Position numbers and translations under genes: made by a program
Assembly (NCBI GenBank): GCA_965112965.1
Contig: CBCOTE010000005.1
Coordinates: forward strand, 1 to 64,000
From: CBCOTE01 sp965112965
GTDB taxonomy: Bacteria; Desulfobacterota; Desulfovibrionia; Desulfovibrionales; Desulfovibrionaceae
Reading direction: 5' to 3'
DNA length: 64,000 nt
The notes under the pieces: model-generated
The model's database searches: none
What the model was told of the DNA's origin: nothing
What the model saw: only the letters and a program-made list of their open reading frames with translations
Part shown: positions 10,441 to 21,057 of the stretch, piece by piece
Layout: the number at the start of each line of letters is the position of its first letter
Numbering within the stretch: position 1 is the first letter of the stretch

Positions 10441-10910
10441 TGGAGATCTTACCTATCCCGAAACACACGAAAGCAAAAAGATACTATCCGCTTGGGCAAA
10501 AATAAGCAAGTAAAAATAAAAAAATATTTTATAGTATCCTGTCTAGCCCCTGTCAAGGCCGTATAAACACATTACAAAAAATTATGTCACCACCAATAAG
10601 CGCGGTCGATCATTATTTACTCCACGTTACAACGAAATCGTCGGAGAAAATCCATATATGCCACAGCATATCCGCTCAAAAATTTTCCTCCAGAGTTTCA
10701 GTTTTATCAACTGGATACAGATACAAAACCTCCCGACCGTATTGCGTTACTACACTGCCACATTTTAGGTCGTCTAGCAGATTTTATCAAAAAATAGCCG
10801 TCAAGTTGTAGTTATTTTCACGTTAGTGGTAAATATACTGCCAAAAATAGTCACTTTCATGATAGTTCCATAACAATTTTACAGCTATTGTATAATGAAC
10901 CTAGATAAAA
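10441..10910. other. Decayed tract between the cspA relic and alaS, with one unknown relic
   Basis: On the + strand about 10581-10798 reads as two pieces separated by one frameshift: RGRSLFTPRYNEIVGENPY and then PPEFQFYQLDTDTKPPDRIA leading to HILGRLADFIKK and a stop. They look like one former protein, but I do not recognise the family. Nothing else is supportable. Confidence 0.35.
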
Positions 10911-13610
10911 TCAATTATGCGGCCGTATAATATCTGAGTAAACCGGGGAAGCCTGGTCGGCTTGACTCACCAGCTCTCGCAACTGGACGAAGGCCGCATC
11001 AATACCCGCAGGATTGGTACCACCGGCCTGGGCCAGGTCCGGCCGGCCGCCGCCGCTACCGCCTACCTTAGTCGCAATCTCTTTGACCAGGGTTAACGCC
11101 GTAAAACGACTGTGTAGGTCCTGGGACACGTAGAGGATAAGAAAAGCCTTACCCTCAGCCTCGGCAGCCAAACAGGCCACACCCGAAAGTATCTTAGAAC
11201 GCACATCATCCATAAGATTTCGCAAGGCTTTAATATTAATCGCGTCCACCCGGGCAGTCAAAAATCTTATTCCAGCCACTGCATCTTCCCAACCCATAAG
11301 GTTACTGCCTATGCCGGAAGCTGCCTTAGCCTCATTTCGTTCCAATACTTTCTGTAAAGTCTTATATTCTCGTACTAATCCAGCTACGCGGCTAGCCAAT
11401 TCCATAGGCCTTCCGCCGGTCTGAACTTTAAGTTCCTGGCCAATAGCCGCCAGTTCTTGCCGCTGCTGGTTCAACACGGCCAGAGCGTTCCATCCAGTGA
11501 CCGCCTCGATACGCCGGACCCTTGCGGCCACGCTATTCTCTGAAATAATGATAAAGGCCCCGATCTGGCCTGTAGCACGCAAATGCGTACCGCCACACAG
11601 CTCTACGGATATATCAGATATTTCCACTACACGTACCTCGTCGATATATCTTTCCCCGAATAAAGCCATGGCACCCCGAGCCATGGCCGCATTGTAGGTC
11701 ATGCTAGAAACGCCTACTATGATATCGGCCATAGATATCTCATTCACCGCCTGCTCCACTGTTTCCAATTCTTTCTGGGTGAGGGCCGTACTATGAGTAA
11801 AATCGAAACGCAATCGGTCCGGCCCCACAAGAGAGCCAGCCTGCTTTGTATGGATACCTAAAACTCGGCGCAAGGCCGCATGAAGTAGGTGTGTAGCCGT
11901 GTGGTTACGCGCCGTAGCTAGCCTCGACGCCTCGGCCACAGCCATAGAGGCTTTCTGGTCAAAAAAAATCTCTCCTTCCTTCACGATGACCTTATGCACT
12001 GCCAGCTTGGTGGTCAGCTGCAGGACGTCAACTACCTCAGCTGTGCCTGTGAGCGTGACGATCTGACCCACATCACCCACCTGACCACCGGATTTACCGT
12101 AAAAAGGCGTTGCTTCGGCGACCAACCAGCCCGTATCCCCTTGACACAGCCGCTCGGCGAGCAGGCCGTCTACATCCAGGAGCCGAAGAATGCGACTCTG
12201 TACTTTCAAAATTTCATATCCCGTAAAACGACTTTGCACACCTTCTTTTAAGAGCACAACGAAACGGCTGGAGAAGTCAGCATCACCGCTACCTTTCCAG
12301 GCTGCCCGAGCTCGTTTTTTCTGCTCATACATGCAAGCCTTATAGCCGGCCTCATCCACACGACAACCCTGCTTACCGGCTATGTCATTGATAATATCGA
12401 TGGGGAAGCCGTAGGTATCGTAAAGCTTAAACGCAAACTCGCCCGAAACTACTTGTGCACCCAGATTGATCATGACCTCCAGCTCTTCCTCAAGCACAGC
12501 CAGACCTTTATCAAGGGTCTGGCTGAAACGCTCCTCCTCCTCGACTACCACTCGACTTATGAAGTCCCTATTGTTTAAAAGCTCGGGAAAAACGCTGCCC
12601 ATCCGGTCAGCCACTTCTAGGGTAGTCTTATAAAGGAAGGGATCCATCAAACCAATAAGCCGACCAAAACAAAAGGCACGACGGATAAGACGCCTGAGCA
12701 CATAACCACGACCTTGGTTAGAAGGCAGTATGCCATCGGTGATAAAAAAAGCGATAGCCCGGCCATGGTCCGCAATTACTCGAAGGGCTGTATCCGAATC
12801 TACGTTGGTATGATATTTGATTCCAGCGGCGTCGGCTATATGGGCTATGATTTCCTGAAAGAGGTCAATATCAAAGTTAGAATGTACACCCTGGCAAATA
12901 GCAGTAATACGCTCAAGGCCCATGCCCGTGTCGATGGATGGCTTAGGCAGCGACTCATATCGTCCAGGTTCAGTTTGATCATACTGCATAAACACGAGAT
13001 TCCATATCTCAAGGAAGCGGTCACAGTCACAGGAGCCGATGCCGCAATCTGGACCGCAACGCATGATTTCGCCCTGGTCGAAGATGATCTCAGAGCAAGG
13101 GCCACATGGTCCGGTATCGCCTGTAGACCAGAAATTATCCTTTTCCCCCAACCGGTAGATGCGCTCGGTCGGCATCCCAGCAACTTTTTGCCATAAGACG
13201 TCAGCCTCGTTGTCATCACGGTAGATCGTAGCATAGAGCTGGTCCTTTGGTAGAGCTAGCTCTCGGGTAAGGAACTGCCAGGCGAAGTCGATAGCCTCGG
13301 CTTTAAAATAGTCACCGAAGGAAAAGTTACCGAGCATCTCAAAAAAGGTGTGATGCCGGGTAGTACGGCCCACGTTCTCCAAGTCATTGTGTTTACCGCC
13401 AACACGCAAGCACTTCTGGAAAGAGGCAGCGCGGGTGTAAACGGGCTGGACCTGGCCCAAAAAGACCTTCTTAAACTGGACCATGCCAGCATTAGTAAAG
13501 AGCAATGAAGGATCTTCTCTGGGCACCAGAGAAGAAGAGGCCACCACCTCATGGCCACGAATACGAAAGTATTCCAGGAACTGATTTCGGATGTCTTGGG
13601 TGGTGAGCAC
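10911..13610 (-). CDS. alaS: Alanyl-tRNA synthetase
   Basis: AlaRS charges tRNA-Ala in the cytoplasm and clears Ser-tRNA-Ala. The 899-residue protein is complete. It has the class II aminoacylation core (TRHHTFFEMLGNFSFGDYFK, GPCGPCSEIIFDQG), the editing domain with zinc-type motifs NHTATHLLH near residue 568 and CGGTHLRA near 673, and the C-terminal region ending in GGSGGGRPDLAQAGG. The start is GTG, since an in-frame TAA lies directly before it and the N-terminus LTTQDIRNQFLEYF fits the family. No clear Shine-Dalgarno is seen, which is unusual for so important a gene. recA lies 170 bases upstream on the same strand, and the pair may share a transcript. Several A-tracts on the + strand fall in Phe-Phe codons without breaking the frame. 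Confidence 0.97.
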   Translation of the reverse strand: MLTTQDIRNQFLEYFRIRGHEVVASSSLVPREDPSLLFTNAGMVQFKKVFLGQVQPVYTRAASFQKCLRVGGKHNDLENVGRTTRHHTFFEMLGNFSFGDYFKAEAIDFAWQFLTRELALPKDQLYATIYRDDNEADVLWQKVAGMPTERIYRLGEKDNFWSTGDTGPCGPCSEIIFDQGEIMRCGPDCGIGSCDCDRFLEIWNLVFMQYDQTEPGRYESLPKPSIDTGMGLERITAICQGVHSNFDIDLFQEIIAHIADAAGIKYHTNVDSDTALRVIADHGRAIAFFITDGILPSNQGRGYVLRRLIRRAFCFGRLIGLMDPFLYKTTLEVADRMGSVFPELLNNRDFISRVVVEEEERFSQTLDKGLAVLEEELEVMINLGAQVVSGEFAFKLYDTYGFPIDIINDIAGKQGCRVDEAGYKACMYEQKKRARAAWKGSGDADFSSRFVVLLKEGVQSRFTGYEILKVQSRILRLLDVDGLLAERLCQGDTGWLVAEATPFYGKSGGQVGDVGQIVTLTGTAEVVDVLQLTTKLAVHKVIVKEGEIFFDQKASMAVAEASRLATARNHTATHLLHAALRRVLGIHTKQAGSLVGPDRLRFDFTHSTALTQKELETVEQAVNEISMADIIVGVSSMTYNAAMARGAMALFGERYIDEVRVVEISDISVELCGGTHLRATGQIGAFIIISENSVAARVRRIEAVTGWNALAVLNQQRQELAAIGQELKVQTGGRPMELASRVAGLVREYKTLQKVLERNEAKAASGIGSNLMGWEDAVAGIRFLTARVDAINIKALRNLMDDVRSKILSGVACLAAEAEGKAFLILYVSQDLHSRFTALTLVKEIATKVGGSGGGRPDLAQAGGTNPAGIDAAFVQLRELVSQADQASPVYSDIIRPHN
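12497..12525. repeat. 10-bp perfect inverted repeat inside alaS
   Basis: CAGCCAGACC (12497-12506) is the exact reverse complement of 12516-12525, with a nine-base spacer that can add two more pairs across a one-base bulge. It lies in codons for SQTLDKGLAV of AlaS. It is one of several perfect inverted repeats with short spacers in the window. Confidence 0.8.
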
Positions 13611-13780
13611 TTAGAAAATCCATTGAATGTAAAAAAGTTGGTATCACAACACTGACGCATAACAACGCGTTCAACTTCAGATATGCGGTACGATCCGCAG
13701 CAGCTAACCACGACACTAGTCCATCAGGTCGCCCACTCCCTCCCCACTGAGGCTCTCAGGATCCTTAACTTCTGGCAAGG

Positions 13781-14812
13781 TTATTGGAAAGATGTTGAAT
13801 GACCGAGGCGCTCCAGGAGTTTCTGCTCGACGGCGGCACGCAGCTCATAATTGTCTTGTAAGAGAGCACGCACGTTCTCCTTGCCCTGACCGAGCTTTTC
13901 AGCGCCGAAAGCAAACCAGGAACCACTTTTTTCTACCACACCAGCTTCTACGCCCAGATCGATGAGCTCACCCTCACGGGAGATACCGGTGCCATAGAGG
14001 ATATCGAACTGTGCCTCGCGGAAAGGCGGCGCCACCTTATTCTTGACTACCTTAACTCGGGCTCTGATACCGTAGACCTCCTCTTTATCCCGCAGAGTCT
14101 GGAGCTTGCGTATGTCCATACGAATGGAGGCATAAAATTTAAGGGCGTAACCGCCGGTAGTAGTTTCGGGATTGCCGTAGGATATTGGTCCGATCTTCAT
14201 GCGTATTTGGTTGATGAATACTACCGATGTACGTGACTTATGAATAGTACCTGTAAGCTTGCGCAAGGCATGGGACATGAGCCGGGCTTGGCCGCCCACC
14301 TGGGTCTCGCCCATATTCCCTTCCAACTCAACCTGGGGTATAAGAGCAGCCACCGAGTCAATAACCACTACGTCCACTGAACCAGAGCGCACGAGCATAC
14401 CCGAAATATCCAAAGCCTGCTCACCATAATCGGGCTGAGAAATAAGTATCTCGTCAGTCTTAACGCCTAGACGCTTAGCATAATTAACGTCCAGAGCATG
14501 CTCGGCATCAATAAAGGCGACCACGCCACCGCGCTTCTGAGCCTCAGCCAAGATATGTAAGGCCAGAGTGGTCTTGCCAGAGGACTCAGGACCGTAAATC
14601 TCAGTCACCCGACCCCGGGGTATACCGCCCACACCTAAGGCCATATCTAGAGCAATAGAACCAGTTGGCACCACAGCTATTGCCACGCAGGTCTGATCTG
14701 ATAACTTCATTACTGAACCTTGACCGTATTTACGTTCAATGGTGGTCAACGCGGCCTGCAAGGCCTCGGTTCGCATCTGTTCCTGTATTAGCAGAACCTC
14801 TTTCTTGGCCAT
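13781..14812 (-). CDS. recA: Recombinase RecA
   Basis: RecA coats single-stranded DNA, drives homologous strand exchange and triggers SOS self-cleavage of LexA. The 343-residue protein is full length. Walker A GPESSGKTT lies at residues 74-82, Walker B VVVIDSVAAL at 148-157, and the DNA-binding loop segment NMGETQVGGQARLMSHALRK near 166. Two substitutions stand out. GGNALKFYAS, nearly invariant in RecA, reads GGYALKFYAS here (Tyr at 222), and Ile stands at 249 in VYGIRARVKVVKNK where polar residues are usual. Both arise by single-base changes from Asn codons. The start follows AGAAGGAG with good spacing. A clear sigma-70 type promoter precedes it. No SOS box was recognised. Confidence 0.97.
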   Translation of the reverse strand: MAKKEVLLIQEQMRTEALQAALTTIERKYGQGSVMKLSDQTCVAIAVVPTGSIALDMALGVGGIPRGRVTEIYGPESSGKTTLALHILAEAQKRGGVVAFIDAEHALDVNYAKRLGVKTDEILISQPDYGEQALDISGMLVRSGSVDVVVIDSVAALIPQVELEGNMGETQVGGQARLMSHALRKLTGTIHKSRTSVVFINQIRMKIGPISYGNPETTTGGYALKFYASIRMDIRKLQTLRDKEEVYGIRARVKVVKNKVAPPFREAQFDILYGTGISREGELIDLGVEAGVVEKSGSWFAFGAEKLGQGKENVRALLQDNYELRAAVEQKLLERLGHSTSFQ

Positions 14813-14856
14813 ACCCGTACTCCTTCTTTAAGTGGCCGCAAACGGCCCGCTAAAAA

Positions 14857-14885
14857 AATATAACAAAAGCTACCGGGCGAGGCAA
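14857..14885 (-). promoter_or_regulatory. Likely sigma-70 promoter of recA
   Basis: On the minus strand TTGCCT (14880-14885) is followed by a 17-base spacer and TATATT (14857-14862). Spacing is ideal and both hexamers are close to consensus. It lies 45 bases upstream of the recA start. Confidence 0.6.
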
Positions 14886-15261
14886 TGTCGACAACTAAAA
14901 CTACCAGCAAAAAATAAGACGAAAAATAGGAAAAACAAAAAATTGCTATGGTATCAAGTCTAATCCGTTATAGCCGTTGTCAGAGTTAAACGAAACACAA
15001 CCAGCCAAAATCGCCACTTGCAGAAAACTCAAGTTTCATGGCGGTCTTAGGCAAGTAGTAAATCATACATATCCCAATAATACTCCCGATCCCCAGCCAT
15101 GGAATCGGCGGTCGGATATTAAGCACTGCCAGGCCGAACGCTTCGCTGTAGTACTCCCATGATGCAGTAGATAATCTCTAAGTCAAATCATCCAGATCTA
15201 GCATTTATATATTTATAAGAGATCGAAGGCGATCTCAACCAGAGCTTGCAAAACGACAAAC

Positions 15262-15504
15262 CTATTCTTTGACTCAAGCCATCAAGTGGTCGTGCATAGT
15301 CAGGAAGCGTTCAGCCGTGAATCGATTAACTGTGACTCGTCCTCGACCACCAATATGCATAAAAAGATATGGGGCAATATTAGGCTACAAGATTTCTGGA
15401 TTGTCTAGGGCGACCATCAGCAGAACAGCCCCCGGCATGGTCAGGACCAGACACAAACTGCAAGCGATGGCAACCCCCTCCCAACGAGAGCGAATAATAA
15501 TCTC
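15262..15504 (-). pseudogene. Relic of a membrane protein, unassigned
   Basis: An 81-codon frame with two internal stops reads RWEGVAIACSLCLVLTMPGA, a plausible membrane segment, followed by VALDNPEIL and later RFTAERFLTMHDHLMA. The hydrophobic pattern could fit several membrane families, FtsX among them, but no motif decides. The opposite strand is also open over part of this stretch, so the coding strand is not certain. Confidence 0.35.
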
Positions 15505-15639
15505 CAGATTCTACCATAAATTACACTAAGTTACTGTACAATAGTCAACCATCATCAGGTGACCTATGCTATTTGGCCCATTTGAAACATCGCCGAGTGA
15601 AAGAACTCGAATACCTCCTCCAGCTACGCCGGAGGGGCC

Positions 15640-15930
15640 AATATTGATGTTGTCCACGATCGATTCACTAGGCAGGCTGTGCCCTACGACTTAGCAATCA
15701 TGGACCTGCACGCGAATCTCAATCTATTTCTATCTTATGAACTTCAAAATATTACCTATGAGATTAAATACCTAACTAAACATACCTTTTATACCTTTAA
15801 AATCTAACCACGGATGACTGAAGACTATGCCCAACTTGATGATGTCTTTGGTCAGTACATCGGCCAAGAAAAATAAAACTAATTTATCCAGCGTCGCCAC
15901 CAGGCCGAAGAGGCAGATCTTCCAAGCTAA
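15640..15930 (+). pseudogene. Relic of an unassigned cytoplasmic protein
   Basis: A 97-codon frame with three internal TAA codons reads RFTRQAVPYDLAIMDLHANL and later MTEDYAQLDDVFGQYIGQE and QRRHQAEEADLP. A piece in another frame just upstream (HLKHRRVKELEYLLQLRRRG, from about 15575) probably belongs to the same gene, implying one frameshift. I do not recognise the family. Confidence 0.4.
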
Positions 15931-16106
15931 CAATTGCCAGACGCAATCTTAAAAAAGTCTAACTAGCGTTGATGATGAACAGAAAGACTACGGCCTAATA
16001 CCATGGTATTACCAAGACATTATTACCGAATGCCAAAGTAGTTCACGACTAAAAAATGAGCTGAATCATACCAAGGATGCCACCTAGAGTAGGATCCACG
16101 TTTCGT

Positions 16107-16360
16107 ATGTTAGCCAGAAACTTATTTTTTTAGTCAGACTGGCCGTCTTGGGCGTCTCATTGGCCTCTCACAGCCTTCCCACTTTTGGCGCCGAGCCATC
16201 GATCGCGTCCAGATTCACGCCCATAATACACAAAGATGTGGCCGTCATTCCATATAAGAGCCACAGCCTGATGCAGCAACAGGTGCCGACGGTTCCTGAT
16301 CGACCAGTTTGGCCTCCTTTTTCGCTATCTTTCAACCAGGACTATGGCGTTGTTGTCTGA
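16107..16360 (+). pseudogene. Secreted or envelope protein, frameshifted in a T-tract
   Basis: ATG at 16107 reads MLARNLFF and then hits TAG straight after a seven-T tract. Restoring one T gives MLARNLFFLVRLAVLGVSLA and then SHSLPTFGAEPS, a convincing signal peptide with a basic start, hydrophobic core and small residues before the likely cleavage site. The second frame stays open to 16360. The mature part (QQQVPTVPDRPVWPPFSLSF) is not recognised. The break is a single homopolymer indel, so transcript slippage could in principle still give some product. Confidence 0.5.
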
Positions 16361-18018
16361 CCGTTAATAAAATTTGCCTCGCCTCATAAAGTAATCATAT
16401 TCAACATGTCGCTTTAAATGGCCTTGAAGTTTTTGTTCTGCAGAATGTATCGCAATTCGCGATCCAAGCCCCATAAATCCATGGTCATGTTAGCTTATAC
16501 GGCCAGCCGTAAAGTATAATTATACACAAATTTTATTTGACCTACTGCCGTTTATCCAAAAAAATATTAACCGCAGATCGCCAGATAGTCAATCTCATAA
16601 TTACGTTTGACGGTGAAATTGGTACCCTGGATGGTACTACGCCAGAGTCTGATGGTGTGCCCAGCGAAAATACATCAACAGCGTCACAGCGATTTGGTGC
16701 ATAGTCACTAAAAAAAACTGAAGATATTAAAGAGTACACATCGTACTAAACGACCATAGTTGGGTCCCGTTGTTAGCCTATCTAAGATCAGCGTAAACAG
16801 ACAAAGACCCCCAGACCGCGCTCAAAAGTTCCACCACTAAATCAGCATGAAATCCAAAACCAATATGTCCCGCAACGATTAGCCAGTTTAAAAGTATTCA
16901 GGGTGGACCGCACGGCCATAAATGACCCGGTCTCAGTCAAAAACGCACTACTCAGCACGCCCTCGAGATCGCCAGGATGGATTATAGGCATTGTTGTAAT
17001 TGGACCTTGTAGAAAAAAAAGACGGAGAGTCAAGGCTACTCCTAGATAACCATAGCTGGCATTGCAAACTGAAGAATATGCCGGCCTAATAGAACAAAAA
17101 CGGTGGACCGCTTGTCCCAGTTGAAGGCATAGCGACAGATAAGAACTAGAAGACCAGATTATGGTCCTCATAATATCCAGGTATCGTAACCATCCTGGTC
17201 TACACGGACAAAAAATAGACAATAGGCCAGACAGCTACATCTTGCTACAGACAATACAGATAGCCAACATCTTAAAAAAAATTTGAATAACATTCTATCA
17301 CGTTTCATAGCCGCCACCCATACTCTCTCTGTCTCTAGCTCTTTCTGTCCTTCCCCAGCTTATTAAAATAAAGATTCCCAAATATATATAACTCGTAGTC
17401 ATGGAAAAGGCCTAATAAAGACGTTGGTCGCCACCTTTAGAAGTACTAGATGCCCTCCAAGAATATTGCAAATCCGTTACCCATCCGACAGACTGCTCGC
17501 GCTGGAATTGGCTACACGAAGTATAGATCAGATGCTATTGTAGGCTATCACGAAAAACTTTAAGGAACAGTCCCTTCCATCAAAATATTGCAGCGTATAC
17601 ACTAGTCGATTCGATAACTACAGCCCTAGTAGGTAAGCTATCCACAGATATGGCTCATAGTACACTGACCCCCTCCCATTCAAAAGTCGCATGAGCAAAA
17701 GCAGAGATGACAAAAAAAGAAGGAAGAGATAGAAGCCTTAATAATACTGCCTAGAAACACTCGGCAACAATCTATGCAGCAAGTTAACAATCTCCACTCA
17801 AAAAATCACAGCCACCAGCTAGCTACATGGCCTTAAATAATGATCGAACCTATGCACTCAGATCTAGCTTACCCAGAACATTGTCTCTACTTGGGTACCG
17901 CGCCATGTTCGATCATGACCACAATCATATCTTTTTCTAACCAGCATTCCATAGAATAAATATCTGTCAATTGTGATATCCATTGGACTGTTTGGTCGCC
18001 CAACGGATAGTGTAATTC

Positions 18019-18044
18019 TTAGGTTCTATTTTAATAGAGCCTAA
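18019..18044. repeat. 12-bp inverted repeat with a 2-base loop
   Basis: TTAGGTTCTATT (18019-18030) pairs with 18033-18044. Eleven pairs are Watson-Crick and one is G-T. The spacer is only two bases. It lies in decayed DNA with no gene end next to it. Confidence 0.75.
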
Positions 18045-18240
18045 TCATAGTTATGGATGAAGCAGTGTACAATATGATAGGCATGAACCAATCTGTGGCC
18101 ACGGAACAAATACAAAAAAATGTTGCCATTATTAGCCGATCTCAACAACGCCATGGTCTAATCTTGATTCAATAAATATTCATGTTCTTCAGAACCTTAC
18201 CAAGACTGAGTTCGTCGTCACGCACTAGGAACTCTATTGG

Positions 18241-18579
18241 TCAGCCGCGCACATAGCCTCCTACTTTCACGTCATGGTCAGACGCGCATACCACACAGGT
18301 CAGGGTAGTGCGCGATGTCGGGGCCGAATAGTAGAAGACATCAGGGTCAAACCTATCTGGATCCACGATGTCAGATAGATATAGCAACAACGCCAAAAAA
18401 TAAAAAATCGGCAAACCCGGCAGAAACAAAACGATACGGCAAGGAATGCGACCTGGATGCATACTTTTTTCCCCTCTCAGGTTATTCCAGTGTGCTTGAC
18501 ATCCGCCTAACGCAGTATATGGATACAACCCAGTAGCACACTGCCAGAAACTACAACTTCGACACAAAGCCTTCTGCAC
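18241..18579 (-). other. Cys-containing open frame, possible small gene or relic
   Basis: This 112-codon open frame runs divergently from the PP-loop gene. It starts with CRSCSFWQCATGLYPY and continues with a hydrophobic stretch VLFLPGLPIFYFLALLLYL and a Cys pair TLTCVVCASDHD. No ribosome site or recognisable family supports it. It may be a relic with an intact frame, or chance. Confidence 0.25.
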
Positions 18580-18691
18580 CGCAAACTCCCTTCAAAATCA
18601 GACACCTACATCACTGGAAAATTCTAGCCAGATTGCGAAGAAATGTCCAACAGGGCATTGCCAAGTGATCGGCATGGCCGTATCGTGACTT

Positions 18692-19780
18692 ATGCAATAC
18701 GATGCACTGGCACTTTTTTCTGGCGGCTTAGACAGTATTTTAGCTGCTAAAATGATAATAAACCAAGGGCTCCGAGTTAAATGTATACACTTCCTGAGCC
18801 CATTCTTCGGCAAACCCCACAAACTGCGATATTGGCGCGAACGCTTTGGATTAGATGTGGAAACCGTAGACGTGGGAGAAGCCTATATCCGGATGCTCGT
18901 TCAAGGGCCGCCCTACGGCTTTGGTAAATTCCTCAACCCCTGTATAGACTGCAAGATCCTCCTACTGACCACTGCCCGCGATTTATTGCCATTCTATGGA
19001 GCCAACTTCCTCATTACCGGGGAAGTTCTAGGCCAGCGACCCATGTCCCAGCGACATGATGCCCTTAACATTATCAGTCGCGATGCCAAGGTACGTAACG
19101 TGCTCCTCAGGCCGCTCTCAGCCAAACGACTAAACCCATCGCCTATGGAACTGTCTGGGCAGGTGGACCGAAGGCAACTATATGACATCGCCGGCCGCAG
19201 CCGCAAAGATCAGCTAAAGCTAGCTAAGCACTACGAGCTCCCAGAAATCCCAACTCCGGCCGGCGGCTGTATGCTCGCTGAAATAGAATCCGCCCGCCGC
19301 TACCTGCCCATTCTAGAACACGCTACGGCACCAGAACTTGGGGATTTTATCCTGGCCAACACCGGCCGTCAACACTGGCAGGACGGGCACTGGCTGATTA
19401 GTGGCCGTAATCAAAGGGATAATCTCTGGCTGGAAACCATGATCACAGGCCGTGATCTAATATTCAAGACCCTGAACTTTCCCGGCCCTCTATGCGTAGG
19501 CCGGCAATTTGCTGGCTCCTGGTCAACCGAAGTCGTGCACAAAGCCGCAGCTCTATGCGCCGGCCTCTCAACTAAGGCTCGAGAAGCCGGGGTCGAAATA
19601 TTCGTTCAAGTAACTACTTCCAGTCGTAGTGTCCCCCTCATAGTACAACCACATCCTCGAGAAGCTATAGAATGGATTGATCCACCTTGGGACAAAAAGC
19701 GTAAACGAATGTTAACCAAACACCTAGTTACCGTTGGCCAGCCCCAATTCACCCATAATACCGTCAGCAGTGGATCCTAG
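18692..19780 (+). CDS. PP-loop ATPase, MnmA/ThiI-like tRNA thiolation family
   Basis: This 362-residue protein belongs to the adenylating PP-loop family that includes MnmA and ThiI, enzymes that activate a uridine in tRNA with ATP and replace an oxygen by sulfur. The PP-loop ALFSGGLDSILAAK lies at residues 7-20. Candidate sulfur-relay or metal cysteines are CIDC (84-87) and TPAGGCMLAE (Cys193), the latter spaced like the second catalytic Cys of MnmA. The C-terminal part from about 215 (DFILANTGRQHW, ISGRNQRDN) differs from standard MnmA, so this is a paralogous family often annotated as tRNA methyltransferase or thiouridylase-like in sulfate-reducing bacteria. The substrate is not known. No Shine-Dalgarno precedes the ATG; the start is chosen because the PP-loop begins at once. 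It stands alone between decayed tracts and looks intact. Confidence 0.85.
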   Translation: MQYDALALFSGGLDSILAAKMIINQGLRVKCIHFLSPFFGKPHKLRYWRERFGLDVETVDVGEAYIRMLVQGPPYGFGKFLNPCIDCKILLLTTARDLLPFYGANFLITGEVLGQRPMSQRHDALNIISRDAKVRNVLLRPLSAKRLNPSPMELSGQVDRRQLYDIAGRSRKDQLKLAKHYELPEIPTPAGGCMLAEIESARRYLPILEHATAPELGDFILANTGRQHWQDGHWLISGRNQRDNLWLETMITGRDLIFKTLNFPGPLCVGRQFAGSWSTEVVHKAAALCAGLSTKAREAGVEIFVQVTTSSRSVPLIVQPHPREAIEWIDPPWDKKRKRMLTKHLVTVGQPQFTHNTVSSGS

Positions 19781-20676
19781 CCTCTCTGCCGTACCTTCTG
19801 GCGCCCCTTATTCTCAGACCTCTCCCGCCAGTCCACAACCAATTTTTACCCGAACCTCCGAAAAAATAATGCTACAGTGGTATTTGAATTTTCTCAACGA
19901 TTAAGCCGACGTTGCCAAATATAGGCAACACACTTCTGTTATTCCAGCCTTAAGGGATGTGTACACCAATATCTATGCCCCTTGATCAGAGACTCCGGCC
20001 TGCATACATAAATTCTGTCTACCATCCACCCCCCCCCATCACTCACCGATCTGTCCTTGGCAGTAGTGAATCAAATCGAGATCATGACAGCTAAGTTCAT
20101 CCCAACCAAGATAAAAGTCTCGCCCCTTGGCTGCGCCAAGCTCATCACTAAACTAACAAAAAATCACTCCACGACAACTATGCCAAGCCCACATCGGAAG
20201 TAAACAACCTTGCTGTCAACCCCGATCCGGAGCTTACTCCCGGGGAATACCTAACATCGCGCAGACCTCAAAACTCTCCTTTCACTGGAATCCACCCCAA
20301 ACCTGACCATGACAGCCATAGCCATCGCCACCTCGAAACCAAAAAATAACCGAATCCAGTAGCTTTGACACCTAAGATATGTCCATTTTAAAATATACGG
20401 TGAGCCAATAGAAAAAAATATTGACATTACTATGGCTAAGTTCAGGAATAGTGGCGGATAGTCGTAAACCATGAACGCCCTGTACCGCTCCCCAACTATT
20501 CTGTGACTTAAACGAAACTAAAATTTATACTAGGGCGTGCGCTACCTCAGTGGATCAAGGCCGGCATAGGCTTCAAATGTCTTTGAATATCCTATGCAAG
20601 AAAGCGAATATATTCGAGGAGATAGTCTAGCGCAATCTGAAATATATCTAGTAATCCCCACGGATCAGAATATTGA

Positions 20677-21057
20677 ACTGACCCAGCTCTGACGAAACCA
20701 AAGTTTGTCCTGACAGACACCGCCCTAACTACTATTCCTGAGCCTAAATCCAGCTGGCCCAGCCCGCCGTTGCTACACGTCGCGTCACAAGCTGCACAAA
20801 CCGTTGTTGTCCAAAAAAGTCAATTTTTCCCACTATCCAAGGAAACCCTAAAAATCGATCGTTTCATGGACTTCACCAGTAAACTAATTTTCAACCGTAA
20901 CCACTTAGACTTGCTCACTCAACATCTGAAAGATAAAGAAAAATGTAAACACCCCCACGTCACCCAGCACCTCACCCAGAACATACATACACCCCCAGCA
21001 CACACCTCCGGCAACATACAGGATATCATCATGAAAATGCGCATATTACTGGTTTAG
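20677..21057 (+). other. Uninterrupted 126-codon open frame, unknown
   Basis: The frame is open over 126 codons in decayed DNA, but the only start is TTG at 20770 and no ribosome site is seen. It reads FPLSKETLKIDRFMDFTSKL and ends in a His- and Pro-rich segment (CKHPHVTQHLTQNIHTPP). It may be the tail of a lost gene. No family was recognised. Confidence 0.25.

Larger units (their letters stand above)
14890..18691. other. Decayed tract between recA and the PP-loop gene
   Basis: No intact gene. Several unassigned relics are listed separately (15262-15504, 15640-15930, 16107-16360). Others are visible as short runs, for example RWSPPLEVLDALQEYCKSV with NWLHE near 17420-17510 (+), and SQLTDIYSMECWLEKDMI near 17890-18000 (-). 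An open frame at 18241-18579 (-) is listed separately. The number of different fragments suggests at least five former genes. Confidence 0.5.

Noticed and set aside
12714..13711. Open frames of 120-160 codons on both strands around the start of alaS.
   Set aside because: They overlap alaS in other frames and lack homology or ribosome sites.
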